Positions 9,201 through 16,254 of a stretch of 60,473 nt of DNA are shown here, piece after piece (the stretch's first letter is position 1; every line of letters starts with the position of its first letter). The notes beneath the pieces were generated by a model. That model was not told the origin of the DNA and searched no databases. It worked only from the letters and a program-made list of their open reading frames with translations. The DNA comes from Elusimicrobiota bacterium (lineage in GTDB: Bacteria > Elusimicrobiota > Elusimicrobia > 2-02-FULL-39-32): positions 1-60,473 of the forward strand of contig JAKFYJ010000020.1 of the NCBI GenBank assembly GCA_021730935.1, written 5' to 3'. Both the position numbers and the translations under genes were made by a program.

Positions 9201-11143
9201 GCTCCTCCCGGACTGGAGGCCATCCCGTTCAATAGATTGCCGCTGTCGCAAACGGCTCCGGGCATCGGGCAGGCGGGAGCTTTTAAAACGGGGTCATAGG
9301 CGGATGCCGGAGGAGCGTTGACCCATTGTCCGTTGGACGAAGTCGGGAATGAAAATAATCCCGCGCCGTTTGACGCTTTGACTGTGAAATAATATGTGGT
9401 TCCGTGATAAAGGGGAAGTCTTGCCTGGGTCGTGGAAACTGAGGGGCCGTTATTCGTCCATTCCAGGATATCGGTTGAATTTGGAGAGGTTCCAATGGCA
9501 TACCAATAGCTCGAGATTCCCGACTCCGGGTCTGATGATTGCGGCCAGTTGGCTGAAAGTCTGAAGCTGTTGTTTGTGGCAGAAATGTCGGCTCCGGTCC
9601 CGTCGTTGACCGCTGAAATGTTCGCGGGAGGAGTCATGTCGAGAGTGTTGAGGGTGAGGGCTTTGAATGCGTTGATTCTCCCATATCCCGCATAGATGTC
9701 GAATCCCGGAGCTCCCAAATCATCGGCCGACTGTCTGAGGGCTGATCTGATGTCGCTCGGGCTATAGTTGGGATGGTTGGAAAGAAGGAGGGCCGCGAGA
9801 GCGGAGACATGCGGCGTCGCCATGGACGTTCCGTTTAAACGAGCATAATTTGTTCCGATCACAGGGCCCAAAGCGGTTCCGTTCGCCTTTAATGACAGAA
9901 TGTCGACGCCGGGCGCCGCGACATCTATTTTGTTTCCGAAATTGGAAAAGTATGCTTTTTGATCGTTCGGGTCAAAGGCGGCAACCGTGATCACATTTGT
10001 CAATCCGGCTGGATAAAATTGCTGGGCGTTCACATTGCTGTTTCCAGCCGCGGCGACCACAACGCATCCGAGAGAGTTCGCATAATTGACCGCATCTTCA
10101 ATGATCGCCGAATAGCCCAACCCTCCCCAGCTCAGATTGATGACATCAGCGCCGTTGTCCGCCGCATAGTGAAGCGCATTGGCCAGGTCAGAAAAGAACC
10201 CCGACCCGCCGTCACTCACGCCTTTGACGGCCATGACTTTACTGTTGAAAGCTAAACCGATGACTCCGAGGTTGTTGTTCCCTGTTGCCGCGATCGTCCC
10301 TGAAACGTGAGTCCCATGTCCGTTGCCGTCTGCGGGGTCGTTGTCAGCCGTCTTTCCGGAAACACATGTGCCCCAAAAATCACTTTCAGCGCAGGTCGTA
10401 AAATCATATCCATAAACATCATCGACAAATCCGTTGCCGTCGTCATCGATGCCGTTGCCGGAAATTTCTCCAGGGTTATGCCACATGTTGTCTTTGATGT
10501 CGGGGTGATTATAATCAATTCCCGTGTCCACAACAGCCACCACAATTCCGTTGCCGGTTGTTAAGTCCCAGGCAGGTCCCGCCTGAACCTTTTTTAATCC
10601 CCACAGGTCGCCATAGGCCTGCCCCCAGCTTTTGGAAGAATTGTAATAAGGGTCATTGGGCGTCATCTGGACTGTCACGATCCCGTCTTGCTCGGCATAT
10701 TCCACATTCGGGTCATTCTTGAAATCATTCAAGGCCGCCTGTTCATCTGTCCCCGAATCCAGGTCCAGGACATAGACATCGGAGAGTTCCGGGGTTTGAA
10801 CATTGCTCTCAATTCTTCGGCTTCTGTTTTTGAATCTCGCTTTCACTTCATTTGTGAGCTCAGCTTCGCTTTTGTTTCGGATGTTTTTCTCGAGCCTCTT
10901 AAAAACCCTTTCTGATTTTGTGATTTTATGCGTGGAGTGGAGCCGGTTCATGGCTTTGGCGGAATTCTTTTTGTATTTGACGATAATCCGCCCTTGGGCA
11001 TGCGGAGACTTTGATTGCACGGGTGGGTTGTCGATAACCATGGCTTGGGTGAATGAAAAAGCAAGACTGAAGATTGAAGTGAGAGCTGGAAACGTTATTT
11101 TTTTTAGGGGCAGTTGCCGTTGTTTTGAGATATTTAGATTCAT
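6266..11143 (-). CDS. Exported subtilisin-like serine protease (S8) with Ig/FN3 modules and sorting-like C-terminal domain
   Basis: A 1625-aa protein. An export signal (about 1-35) is followed by an inhibitor-I9-like propeptide (about 50-160, ending NVEYAEQDGIVTVQ) and a complete S8 catalytic domain. The triad is Asp206 in VAVVDTGID, His276 in GNGHGTHV and Ser440 in GTSMATPH, with oxyanion Asn368 in AAGNSN. About 900 residues of FN3-like and Ig-like modules follow; the Ig modules share the framework ISGTA..N..V.KVEI.. with the 11280 protein. A carbohydrate-binding-like sandwich comes next. The last 85 aa (from FAYPNPAHGD to GKFAIVK) are nearly identical to the end of the 11280 protein and resemble T9SS type A/FlgD-like sorting domains. 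The gene is monocistronic with its own promoter and terminator. Its likely role is a surface or secreted protease handled by the PorV-like system (inference). Confidence 0.93.
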   Translation of the reverse strand: MNLNISKQRQLPLKKITFPALTSIFSLAFSFTQAMVIDNPPVQSKSPHAQGRIIVKYKKNSAKAMNRLHSTHKITKSERVFKRLEKNIRNKSEAELTNEVKARFKNRSRRIESNVQTPELSDVYVLDLDSGTDEQAALNDFKNDPNVEYAEQDGIVTVQMTPNDPYYNSSKSWGQAYGDLWGLKKVQAGPAWDLTTGNGIVVAVVDTGIDYNHPDIKDNMWHNPGEISGNGIDDDGNGFVDDVYGYDFTTCAESDFWGTCVSGKTADNDPADGNGHGTHVSGTIAATGNNNLGVIGLAFNSKVMAVKGVSDGGSGFFSDLANALHYAADNGADVINLSWGGLGYSAIIEDAVNYANSLGCVVVAAAGNSNVNAQQFYPAGLTNVITVAAFDPNDQKAYFSNFGNKIDVAAPGVDILSLKANGTALGPVIGTNYARLNGTSMATPHVSALAALLLSNHPNYSPSDIRSALRQSADDLGAPGFDIYAGYGRINAFKALTLNTLDMTPPANISAVNDGTGADISATNNSFRLSANWPQSSDPESGISSYWYAIGTSPNSTDILEWTNNGPSVSTTQARLPLYHGTTYYFTVKASNGAGLFSFPTSSNGQWVNAPPASAYDPVLKAPACPMPGAVCDSGNLLNGMASSPGGAEPNQPNTIHDSCPDGTDGYYHVYGSLDRLQVFAPDGGSLVKGRTIRVQATIWAFSTTLDFVDIYYASDAQNPVWTYVNTLTPPATGTQLLETDYLVQAGPNLQAVRGVYRFVSPANPSPCAPGHMNDHDDLIFSVVPSTDTTAPVISTVTIRSRIDSAEISWFTDKPADARVEYGLTTSYGNSSPLNPFLSLSHSETITGLSAGITYHYRLISKDAAGNLTISNDFKFTNPSPPETPGLIQVPHHGDKIKGLYFAQTATGYHPHGISTELYIDGVLFVDGGGSNLYRWDTTQISTGPHKLKALLYDSNEKLVNQENITFIVDQNAPPTLYSVKITSPQDGAILNSQKVNIIYPHTLGSLFFIDGVLYGSYFGNGIATTTWDTSNYADGTHYITLLGPDPVVGRAEHVIAVTLNKSLDTPPEIFISTPIKDSILSGIITISGTAEDNQNVLKVEIRVDSGPYVLADGTTNWSLTGNTDFISDGPHLVTVRATDNKSNSSSVSAQYFIDHNDAIPPSIFIQSPPEGATLSGMAAISGTSADNHAVSKIEIKIDSGPYVLANGTTNWSLTGDTGANPSGPHEIFIKATDTIGNSTVAKINIIISPSADTDPPTLAILSPPDGSAVRGTILISGTAADARGIAKVELVLEDGTLVKLKGTKNWSVSGDTTQTSDGTHKIVVRVTDTGGNVSTASVSVFVINTFIFSSSFESAGPWSMPAAGSFDTGVSHSGFQSIKLTRKSPGTSTIENNPVISSSAGFQPGSAYAAEVWVRLANVTAGAGGQGARVLLDWMDGTQGILRTDIVAGNLVGTADWTMLRGIFSPPQNASAAKFRLQLYNSYGTVWFDDSSLSIENSTGPIAAPAFLTQTLSGLYDLDGDQGEEARIDETFTLHQSFAYPNPAHGDPKIRLVLGLADQVDLRIYNEAGDKIQEATLNQVSIINNQYAYECKVSNLPSGVYLYTAVAQKDGETIRVKGKFAIVK

Positions 11144-11145
11144 GC

Positions 11146-11204
11146 TTTATATATACCACACCAATTACAAACATTTCCTAAACTTTTTGTAACATTTTTG
11201 TAAA
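11146..11204 (-). promoter_or_regulatory. Promoter with four phased repeats for the subtilase gene
   Basis: Four copies related to TTGTAAAC on the plus strand start at 11165, 11176, 11187 and 11198, exactly 11 bp apart; the two gene-distal copies match best. A TATATA -10 lies at about 11148-11155. This would place the transcript start at or within a few bases of the ATG, so the message may be leaderless; no Shine-Dalgarno sequence is visible. Confidence 0.55.
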
Positions 11205-11216
11205 TCTTTTTGGGCA

Positions 11217-11262
11217 TAAAAAAACCGGGTCCCCGAGGGAAATTCCTCGAGAACCCGGTTTG
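11217..11262 (-). terminator. Intrinsic terminator of the PorV copy A operon
   Basis: A GC-rich hairpin (aaaccgggt at 11222-11230 with acccggttt at 11253-11261, inner stem cgagg/cctcg) is followed on the minus strand by a run of U. It ends the two-gene operon 13135-11280. Confidence 0.85.
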
Positions 11263-11279
11263 GTGTTTCGGGGTATGGG

Positions 11280-12188
11280 TTATTTTACGACGGCGAATTT
11301 TCCTTTGGTCCGGATGATTTCTCCGTTTTTTGTGGCGGCGGCGGTATACAGATAAACGCCGCTTGGGAGGCCGCTCACCTTGTATTCATAAGCATATTGA
11401 TTATTGATGACGCTCACCTGATTGAGCGTTGCTTCCTGGACTTTCTCTCCGATCTCGTTATAGATGCGGAGGTCCACCGTGTCGGCAAGGCCGAGGATGA
11501 GGCAGATCTTCGCGTCTCCTCGCGAGGGATTGGGATAGGCGAAGCTTTCTTTCAGGCCGAAGATTTCGCTTTCTTCAGAAGCCTTGGGAAAAGGAACGCC
11601 GGAAGTGATCCCTGTTCCTGAAGAGTTCGTGACTGTTCCGCTGGAAGTTGAGGGGATCGAGACAGTCCCGCTCGAACCGACGACAGAACCGCTGGAGATG
11701 ATGATAGTTCCGCTGGAAGTTGAGGGAATGGTGACAGTCCCGCTCGAACCGACGACAGAACCGCTGGAGATGATGATGGTTCCGCTGGAAGTTGAAGGGA
11801 TTGTGACAGTCCCGCTGGACGAGGACGGAGGATTTGTTCCGGTGGAATTGTTCACGGTGACAACGATCCAGGCGACTCTCGCGTTTCCGCTGGTGTCCAC
11901 GGCTCTGGCAACCACGCCATGCTGGGCGTTGGTGAGAGTGCTCGTGTTCAGGCCGAATGTCCAGTTTAGGGTTCCGGACGCGATCTTCGTGAAGTTGACG
12001 CCGTCGATGGCGATTTCCACTCTTGCGATTGCTGTGTCGTCCTTCGCCGTGCCGGAAACCGTGACGAATCCAGAGACGACAGATCCTGACGACGGCGAAG
12101 TGATGGCGATGGTGGGCGGAGTGGTGTCCGCTCTGCCTGCGGCTGTCAGGAGTCCCGTGAGAAGGATTGAAGCGATGAATGTTTTCAT
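11280..12188 (-). CDS. Exported Ig-like protein with Ser/Thr-rich repeats and sorting-like C-terminal domain
   Basis: A 302-aa protein. The signal peptide is MKTFIASILLTGLLTAAGRA. An Ig-like module (about 24-115) is of the type repeated in the neighbouring subtilase. A Ser/Thr/Gly-rich linker (about 120-195) is built from 24-residue repeats (SSGTVTIPSTSSGTIIISSG). The final 87 aa run from FAYPNPSRGD to GKFAVVK. This C-terminus is almost the same as that of the subtilase, while the upstream parts differ, so it behaves as a portable module; YPNP is typical of T9SS-type A and FlgD-like domains. The gene starts 2 bp after the stop of the PorV-like gene. It may be a minimal surface-anchored cargo or adhesin; no catalytic domain is visible. 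Confidence 0.85.
   Translation of the reverse strand: MKTFIASILLTGLLTAAGRADTTPPTIAITSPSSGSVVSGFVTVSGTAKDDTAIARVEIAIDGVNFTKIASGTLNWTFGLNTSTLTNAQHGVVARAVDTSGNARVAWIVVTVNNSTGTNPPSSSSGTVTIPSTSSGTIIISSGSVVGSSGTVTIPSTSSGTIIISSGSVVGSSGTVSIPSTSSGTVTNSSGTGITSGVPFPKASEESEIFGLKESFAYPNPSRGDAKICLILGLADTVDLRIYNEIGEKVQEATLNQVSVINNQYAYEYKVSGLPSGVYLYTAAATKNGEIIRTKGKFAVVK
11636..11851. repeat. Three 72-bp tandem repeats inside the 11280 gene
   Basis: Units begin at 11636, 11708 and 11780 (ttccgctggaagttga). They encode the 24-residue Ser/Thr-rich repeats; the third copy diverges at its end. Near identity at DNA level suggests recent slippage or recombination and possible length variation between strains. Confidence 0.9.
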
Positions 12189-12190
12189 GA

Positions 12191-13135
12191 TTATTGACCT
12201 CCGAATTTATAAGAGAAGCTGATGTGGTGCGTGCCGCCGAGGTCTCCCATGGGAAGGAACGCATAGTCCAGGTTGGCGCGCGAACTGACTTTCATTCCGA
12301 GTCCCATGGCCATTCCGGAGAGCTCGCCGAAGTTGTTGGGATCGCCGGAGGTTTTGTGATTCACAAGCTGGGACGTGTATCCCGAGCGGACCGAGACGGC
12401 ACCGGCAATGTCGAGCTGGCCTCCGAACGCGAGCGATGTTTTCTGGTCCCTCAGTCCGAATTTGAGGTCAGAGGTGAGGGTCAGGAAAGAGACCTTGTGA
12501 GAAGCGCCAAGAGCCATGGTGGCAGGGAGCTGGACCGATTCGCTTGCATATTTGAGCGAAGGTCCAAGGTTAAACACGCCCGCGGCGAGTTTGGTTTTCG
12601 GAGACAGGGAATAAGCCCCCGAAAAATCGAACGCCATGCCCGAGGCCTTTGAGGTCTCGATGCCGGATTTCACGAACTTGCCCGAAAGTCCCAGGGAGAG
12701 TTTGTCGTTCAGGTTTCTTCCATAGGAAAGGGCCATCACGTCGTCCGCGGCTGAGAAGCTTTGGGTCTGGGCTCCGTTCTCGTCTCTGCCTTCGAACTCG
12801 CCCTTGCTGAAATGCCCATACGAGAATCCGAAGGCGGCTTTATGGGATTTCCAGGGTTTGGCGAAGGCGAAATACGAATAGGTGAAGTCCGAGACGAACT
12901 TGCTGTAATAAGAGAAGGCCTGAGCGGAGTCCAGTCTTGCCAGGAGCGCCGGGTTTGAATGGGCGGCTGAAGCGTCCTGAGACACAGCCATCACGGCGCC
13001 TCCCATGGCTTGCGCCCGGGCTCCGACTCCCAGATTAAGAAAGGGAAGTCCCGGCGCCTGGCAGAGGGCGGCGCTCCGGAACATCAGGCACACGACGGCA
13101 GACATCGCGGCTTTTGCGAGTATTTTGCGTTTCAT
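12191..13135 (-). CDS. PorV/UPF0164-type outer-membrane beta-barrel protein (copy A)
   Basis: A 314-aa protein paralogous to 5176-6108, with LGVGARAQAMGGA and DASAAHSNPALL after the signal peptide (MKRKILAKAAMSAVV). I chose ATG 13135 over an upstream in-frame start at 13174 because it is preceded by a strong AGGAGG and begins a normal signal peptide. The strand pattern and the C-terminal SFSYKFGG match outer-membrane barrels. It is first in a two-gene operon with the sorting-domain protein at 11280-12188, the same order as copy B with its glycoside hydrolase. By analogy with PorV it may shuttle or anchor the downstream cargo (inference). Confidence 0.85.
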   Translation of the reverse strand: MKRKILAKAAMSAVVCLMFRSAALCQAPGLPFLNLGVGARAQAMGGAVMAVSQDASAAHSNPALLARLDSAQAFSYYSKFVSDFTYSYFAFAKPWKSHKAAFGFSYGHFSKGEFEGRDENGAQTQSFSAADDVMALSYGRNLNDKLSLGLSGKFVKSGIETSKASGMAFDFSGAYSLSPKTKLAAGVFNLGPSLKYASESVQLPATMALGASHKVSFLTLTSDLKFGLRDQKTSLAFGGQLDIAGAVSVRSGYTSQLVNHKTSGDPNNFGELSGMAMGLGMKVSSRANLDYAFLPMGDLGGTHHISFSYKFGGQ

Positions 13136-13180
13136 TTTAAGGTTCCTCCTTACTGCTGCTTGCGTTCTTGTCATGGTTTA

Positions 13181-13236
13181 ATTATGGCAGGAGGACCCTT
13201 GCAAAGTCCTTGCAGGGATGTAAAAGATTTGTAAAT
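13181..13236 (-). promoter_or_regulatory. Promoter with paired phased repeats for the PorV copy A operon
   Basis: Read on the minus strand, two TTTACA motifs 11 bp apart are followed by two GCAAGG motifs 11 bp apart, then a GCCATAAT -10 at 13181-13186 after a 12-nt gap. The second pair (CAAGGACTTTGCAAGG) aligns with the 14766 promoter (TAAGGCCTTTGTAAGG), with the same 12-nt gap to its -10. Confidence 0.55.
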
Positions 13237-13287
13237 GAGCGCGTGTTTTTTGTCACGCACTAAAGTCACATCAAGGTTGAGGGGGGA

Positions 13288-13986
13288 TTAATTTCTTTCG
13301 GGGTTTCGGGAAGTGATCTGGTATCCCACTCCGTGGATGTTCTGGATGGAAGCGGCGGCGCGGTGCCCGAGCTTTTCGCGGAGGTGAGCGATATAATTCT
13401 GAACGGCGCTGTCGTCGGTGCTGATGGGATCGTCCCAGAGGTGGTTCTTGATGTCTTTGAGGCCCACCACGGTTTCTTTGCGGGAGAGGAGGAGCCAGAG
13501 GAGCTTGAACTCTTTGGGGCGGAGATGCACGGGCTTGCCGTTCACCTTGACGCTGTGCGCCGTCACATTGAGTTCTATGTTTTTATATGAAATCATTTCG
13601 GACCTCAGGCCGATGGGAGAATGTTTCATGAGGGATTGGGCGCGGAGGATCACTTCCTGAAGGTCAAAGGGTTTGGTGAGATAATCCGAGACGCCGTTTT
13701 GGAACGCGCAGAGTTTGTTGGACTGCTCTGAAAAAACCGTGACCATCATGATGGGGATCTCGGCGGTGGCGGAATTGCTTTTGAGATAACGCGAGATGTC
13801 GATGCCGGAGAGTCCGGGGAGGTCCCAGTCCAGGATGACCAGGTTCGGAACTTTTTCCTTGATCAGGTTCAGGCCTTCGGCTCCGTCGGACGCCGCGATC
13901 ACTTCATACCCCGCGCTCTTGAGGCTCAGTTCCAGGACCTTCAGGATGTTGCGGTCGTCCTCGATGATCACGACTTGTTTTTTCAT
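13288..13986 (-). CDS. OmpR/PhoB-family response regulator
   Basis: A 232-aa protein. It has a receiver domain (1-120) with acidic pocket Glu9/Asp10/Asp11, phosphoacceptor Asp53 in ILDWDLPG and the conserved Lys in DYLTKPFD, then a C-terminal winged helix (about 135-228, RPKEFKLLWLL and GVGYQI). It closely resembles the 14068-14766 regulator, so the two come from a local duplication. No kinase is adjacent; candidate partners lie at 32.4-39.3 kb. Its own upstream region carries the 11-bp phased repeats, which suggests autoregulation. OmpR-family winged helices normally bind such direct repeats as tandem dimers. Confidence 0.95.
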   Translation of the reverse strand: MKKQVVIIEDDRNILKVLELSLKSAGYEVIAASDGAEGLNLIKEKVPNLVILDWDLPGLSGIDISRYLKSNSATAEIPIMMVTVFSEQSNKLCAFQNGVSDYLTKPFDLQEVILRAQSLMKHSPIGLRSEMISYKNIELNVTAHSVKVNGKPVHLRPKEFKLLWLLLSRKETVVGLKDIKNHLWDDPISTDDSAVQNYIAHLREKLGHRAAASIQNIHGVGYQITSRNPERN

Positions 13987-13989
13987 GGT

Positions 13990-14051
13990 GATACAACCAT
14001 AACAGAAACGCCATAAACTTTTCTTAAACTTTTTGTAAACTTTTTGTAAAT
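13990..14051 (-). promoter_or_regulatory. Phased repeats upstream of the 13986 response regulator
   Basis: Four TAAAC-cored repeats start at 14011, 14022, 14033 and 14044 on the plus strand, each exactly 11 bp apart. On the minus strand they read as consecutive TTTACAAAAAG-like units. The -10 is uncertain (TTATGG at 13997-14002 or TGTATC at 13990-13995). Confidence 0.5.
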
Positions 14052-14067
14052 CTTTTTTAAGGGGTGT

Positions 14068-14766
14068 TTAGTTGCGGGACATCTCGCCGGGAGCGATGAC
14101 ATAGCCCTGGCGGTGGACGTTCTGAATCAAAGGTCCGATTTTGGGTCCGAGCTTTTCGCGGAGGCGGGCGATATAACACTGGACGGCTCCGTCGGTGGAA
14201 TCCAGAGGATCGTCCCAAAGAGAGCTTTTGATGTTTTTGAGGCTGACCACGGAGCCCTGATGAGAGAGGAGAAGCCAGAGGAGCTTGAACTCTTTGGGGC
14301 GCAGTTTTATGTTTTTGCCGCTCACTTTCACCTGATGGGCGGGCAGATTGATTTCGATGTTCTTGAACGCGATGATGCTGGACTCCGTCCGGGCGTCCGA
14401 GTGGCTGGTGAGGGCGTTGGCGCGGAGGACGACTTCCTGGGGGTCGAAGGGTTTGGTGAGATAATCCGAGACGCCGTTTTGGAACGCGCAGAGCTTGTTG
14501 GATTGCTGGGCATAAACCGTGATCATCATGACGGGGATTCGGGCTGTGGCGGGAACGCTTTTGAGATACCGCGAAATTTCGATGCCGGAGAGTCCGGGGA
14601 GGTTCCAGTCCAGGATGACGAGGTCGGGAGAGAGCTCCTTGACCAGGTTGACGCCTTCCTCGCCGTCGTTGGCGGCTTCCACATGATATCCCGCGCCCTT
14701 CAGGCAATACGACAGCACTTTAAGGATATCCGAGTCGTCTTCGATAATCACCACGCTCTTCTTCAT
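14068..14766 (-). CDS. OmpR/PhoB-family response regulator
   Basis: A 232-aa paralogue of the preceding regulator. The receiver has Glu9/Asp10/Asp11, Asp53 in ILDWNLPG and Lys in DYLTKPFD; the winged-helix domain contains RPKEFKLLWLL and RQGYVI. It has its own promoter with phased repeats, and about 80 bp containing more repeats separate it from the next regulator. With 13288 and 14867 it forms a block of three related winged-helix proteins without a local kinase. It is a candidate activator of the PorV/cargo and giant-protein promoters (inference from shared sites). Confidence 0.95.
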   Translation of the reverse strand: MKKSVVIIEDDSDILKVLSYCLKGAGYHVEAANDGEEGVNLVKELSPDLVILDWNLPGLSGIEISRYLKSVPATARIPVMMITVYAQQSNKLCAFQNGVSDYLTKPFDPQEVVLRANALTSHSDARTESSIIAFKNIEINLPAHQVKVSGKNIKLRPKEFKLLWLLLSHQGSVVSLKNIKSSLWDDPLDSTDGAVQCYIARLREKLGPKIGPLIQNVHRQGYVIAPGEMSRN

Positions 14767-14772
14767 GATTTA

Positions 14773-14827
14773 ATTATGCATGAAGAGCCCTTACAAAGGC
14801 CTTACAAACTTGTAAAGTTTATGTAAA
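14773..14827 (-). promoter_or_regulatory. Promoter with paired phased repeats for the 14766 response regulator
   Basis: On the plus strand TTACAAA occurs at 14791 and 14802, and TTGTAAA/ATGTAAA at 14810 and 14821, each pair 11 bp apart. The minus-strand -10 GCATAAT lies at 14773-14778, 12 nt from the nearest repeat. The organisation matches the 13135 operon promoter. Confidence 0.55.
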
Positions 14828-14866
14828 CAGAGGTGTGTTTTTTGTCACAGGGAGCGTATCCTGGAT

Positions 14867-15217
14867 TTAGCCGCGTTTATGACGGAACCCGATGCCTGGG
14901 ACCTCTTCTATAAAAGATCCGGCATAGGAACCCAGCTTCTCGCGGACGCGGTCCACATAGGACAGGATGAACTCGTCTGAAACGGAGCCGTCCTGGCCCC
15001 AGAGCCTGTCCCGAATGTCTTTCAGGCGCACGATCGCGCCGCGATATTCCATCAGGACCCACAGGAGCTGAAATTCCTTGAAGGCCAGATGAACATTCTT
15101 GTCATAAACATGAACGGTGTGGTTCACGCGGTTGATTTCGATGCAGTCGTATTCGAAGGATTCCGGCTGGGGATGATCACCGCCGAAAAGCTTCGAGAGT
15201 GTCTTGGCGTTAGCCAT
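14867..15217 (-). CDS. Stand-alone winged-helix (OmpR-type) DNA-binding protein without receiver
   Basis: A 116-aa protein. Residues about 22-114 align with the DNA-binding domain of the two neighbouring regulators (FKEFQLLWVLMEYRGAIV, LKDIRDRLWG, YVDRVREKLG, GIGFRHKRG), but the receiver is absent. Only about 20 unrelated residues precede the domain, and an AGGAGG-type site lies upstream of the ATG, so this is a complete short gene rather than an obvious recent truncation. It could act as a phosphorylation-independent regulator or competitor at sites of its paralogues (inference). Confidence 0.85.
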   Translation of the reverse strand: MANAKTLSKLFGGDHPQPESFEYDCIEINRVNHTVHVYDKNVHLAFKEFQLLWVLMEYRGAIVRLKDIRDRLWGQDGSVSDEFILSYVDRVREKLGSYAGSFIEEVPGIGFRHKRG

Positions 15218-15281
15218 AAACAGTCCTCCTCTCTAGCATTCAACTTCACCTCGGCGATGATGTGAAATGATGTAATACTAC

Positions 15282-15395
15282 TGTGTGCAATTATTGTGCC
15301 AAACGATTAAATGGGTTTTATGACGGTAAACGGACTATTTATGCACCAACATATCCACAGGTTGTGGACAACTATCCACAATTAATCCACAGACT
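15282..15395. other. Candidate chromosomal replication origin (DnaA-box cluster)
   Basis: Four 9-mers, each one mismatch from TTATCCACA, lie within 41 bp: ATATCCACA at 15351-15359, TTGTCCACA on the minus strand at 15363-15371, CTATCCACA at 15372-15380 and TAATCCACA at 15383-15391. AT-rich DNA lies just left (15282-15350). The cluster sits near mnmE and mnmG, genes commonly next to bacterial oriC, and within about 1 kb of a switch from all-minus to plus-strand genes. dnaA, rnpA and parAB are not in the window. GC skew was not computed. Confidence 0.6.
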
Positions 15396-15666
15396 TTTTT
15401 CGCTTCTTTTTGGCAGGTTTTTTTTGCGGGGTGCATTCAATGGCCTGGATCAGGCTGATGTGCAGGGTTTGGGGAGGCTCGCAACATTCCATGGCGTGGC
15501 AAAGATCGATGGTTTTTTTGAGGGTATGGAAAAACTGACGATAAAACTCGGCTTCGATGGCCGCGAACCTGCGGTTGCATTCCTGATCAAAGGTTTTGAA
15601 GTCTTTGTCGCATTCGCATTCCATGAACTCGTCCATCATTTTCCAAAGCAAGTCGAATTCGTTCAT
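15382..15666 (-). CDS. Small Cys-rich protein coupled to the ECF sigma factor
   Basis: A 94-aa protein I do not recognise. It is acidic and helical at the N-terminus, has seven cysteines (17, 19, 30, 56, 61, 62, 78) and ends in a basic tail (KKPAKKKRKK). The start overlaps the sigma factor stop by 4 bp (ATGA), so translation is coupled. Position suggests an anti-sigma or accessory factor. A CHAMECC segment loosely recalls the HxxxC..C of zinc anti-sigma factors, but no convincing match or membrane segment is seen. The last codons overlap the DnaA-box cluster. Confidence 0.7.
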   Translation of the reverse strand: MNEFDLLWKMMDEFMECECDKDFKTFDQECNRRFAAIEAEFYRQFFHTLKKTIDLCHAMECCEPPQTLHISLIQAIECTPQKKPAKKKRKKSVD

Positions 15667-16241
15667 GATTTTTTAAAGTACTCCGATAATTTTTGCCTCA
15701 AAAATAACCTTGCTCGGTGAAGGCGCGTTTTGACTGAGGGGAGAGATAATTTAAGGATCTTCCCGATCTCCTGGTTGGGAAGGCCCTGCACATCGCTGAG
15801 GACCACCACCGTCCGATACATTTCCGGCAATTCCTGAATGGCTTTGTTGAGCCGTTCCTTGATTTCCTTGTTTTCCAGGCTCGCGAGAGGGTTTTCAGAC
15901 CAGTCGCCCGCGAAATCCCGCTTCATCTCTTCTCCGTCGACGATCACGGGCACGTCCAGGGAAACGGTTGAAACCCTTTTCTTGCGCCGCTTCATGAGAA
16001 CGGTGTTGACGGCGATGCGATAGAGCCAGGTGGAGAACGAAGAATTTCCTTTGAACCCGCGCAGGTTCCTCCAGGCAGAGATGAAGGTTTCCTGGAAGAA
16101 GTCCGCAGTTTCCGTCTCATTTCCCGTCATGGACAGGAGAAGATTGTAAATCTTGGGCTCTTCTTTTTTAATGAGCTCTTCAAAGGCCTTCGGATCGCCG
16201 GCCTTTGACCGTTCCAATAATTGAGTTTCCAAGGGATCCAT
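15663..16241 (-). CDS. ECF-type RNA polymerase sigma factor
   Basis: A 192-aa protein with sigma70 region 2 (about 20-90, including DFFQETFISAWRNLRGFKG and FSTWLYRIAVNTVLMKRR) and region 4 (about 130-188, LPEMYRTVVVLSDVQGLPNQEIGKIL, then the helix-turn-helix SVKTRLHRARLFLRQKL). The length is normal for ECF/RpoE-type factors. It is divergent from mnmE with 57 bp between the start codons and co-translated with the small Cys-rich protein. Target promoters cannot be told from the sequence. Confidence 0.95.
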   Translation of the reverse strand: MDPLETQLLERSKAGDPKAFEELIKKEEPKIYNLLLSMTGNETETADFFQETFISAWRNLRGFKGNSSFSTWLYRIAVNTVLMKRRKKRVSTVSLDVPVIVDGEEMKRDFAGDWSENPLASLENKEIKERLNKAIQELPEMYRTVVVLSDVQGLPNQEIGKILKLSLPSVKTRLHRARLFLRQKLSEYFKKS

Positions 16242-16254
16242 CGTTTAGATGCGG

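Noticed and set aside
11584-12222. A plus-strand repeat-rich frame of 212 codons
   Set aside because: It is the complement of the 72-bp repeats and Ig module of the real minus-strand gene, which has a signal peptide and a conserved C-terminus.
13136-13174. Longer N-terminus for PorV-like copy A
   Set aside because: The segment overlaps the likely transcription start, whereas ATG 13135 has a strong ribosome-binding site and starts a signal peptide.
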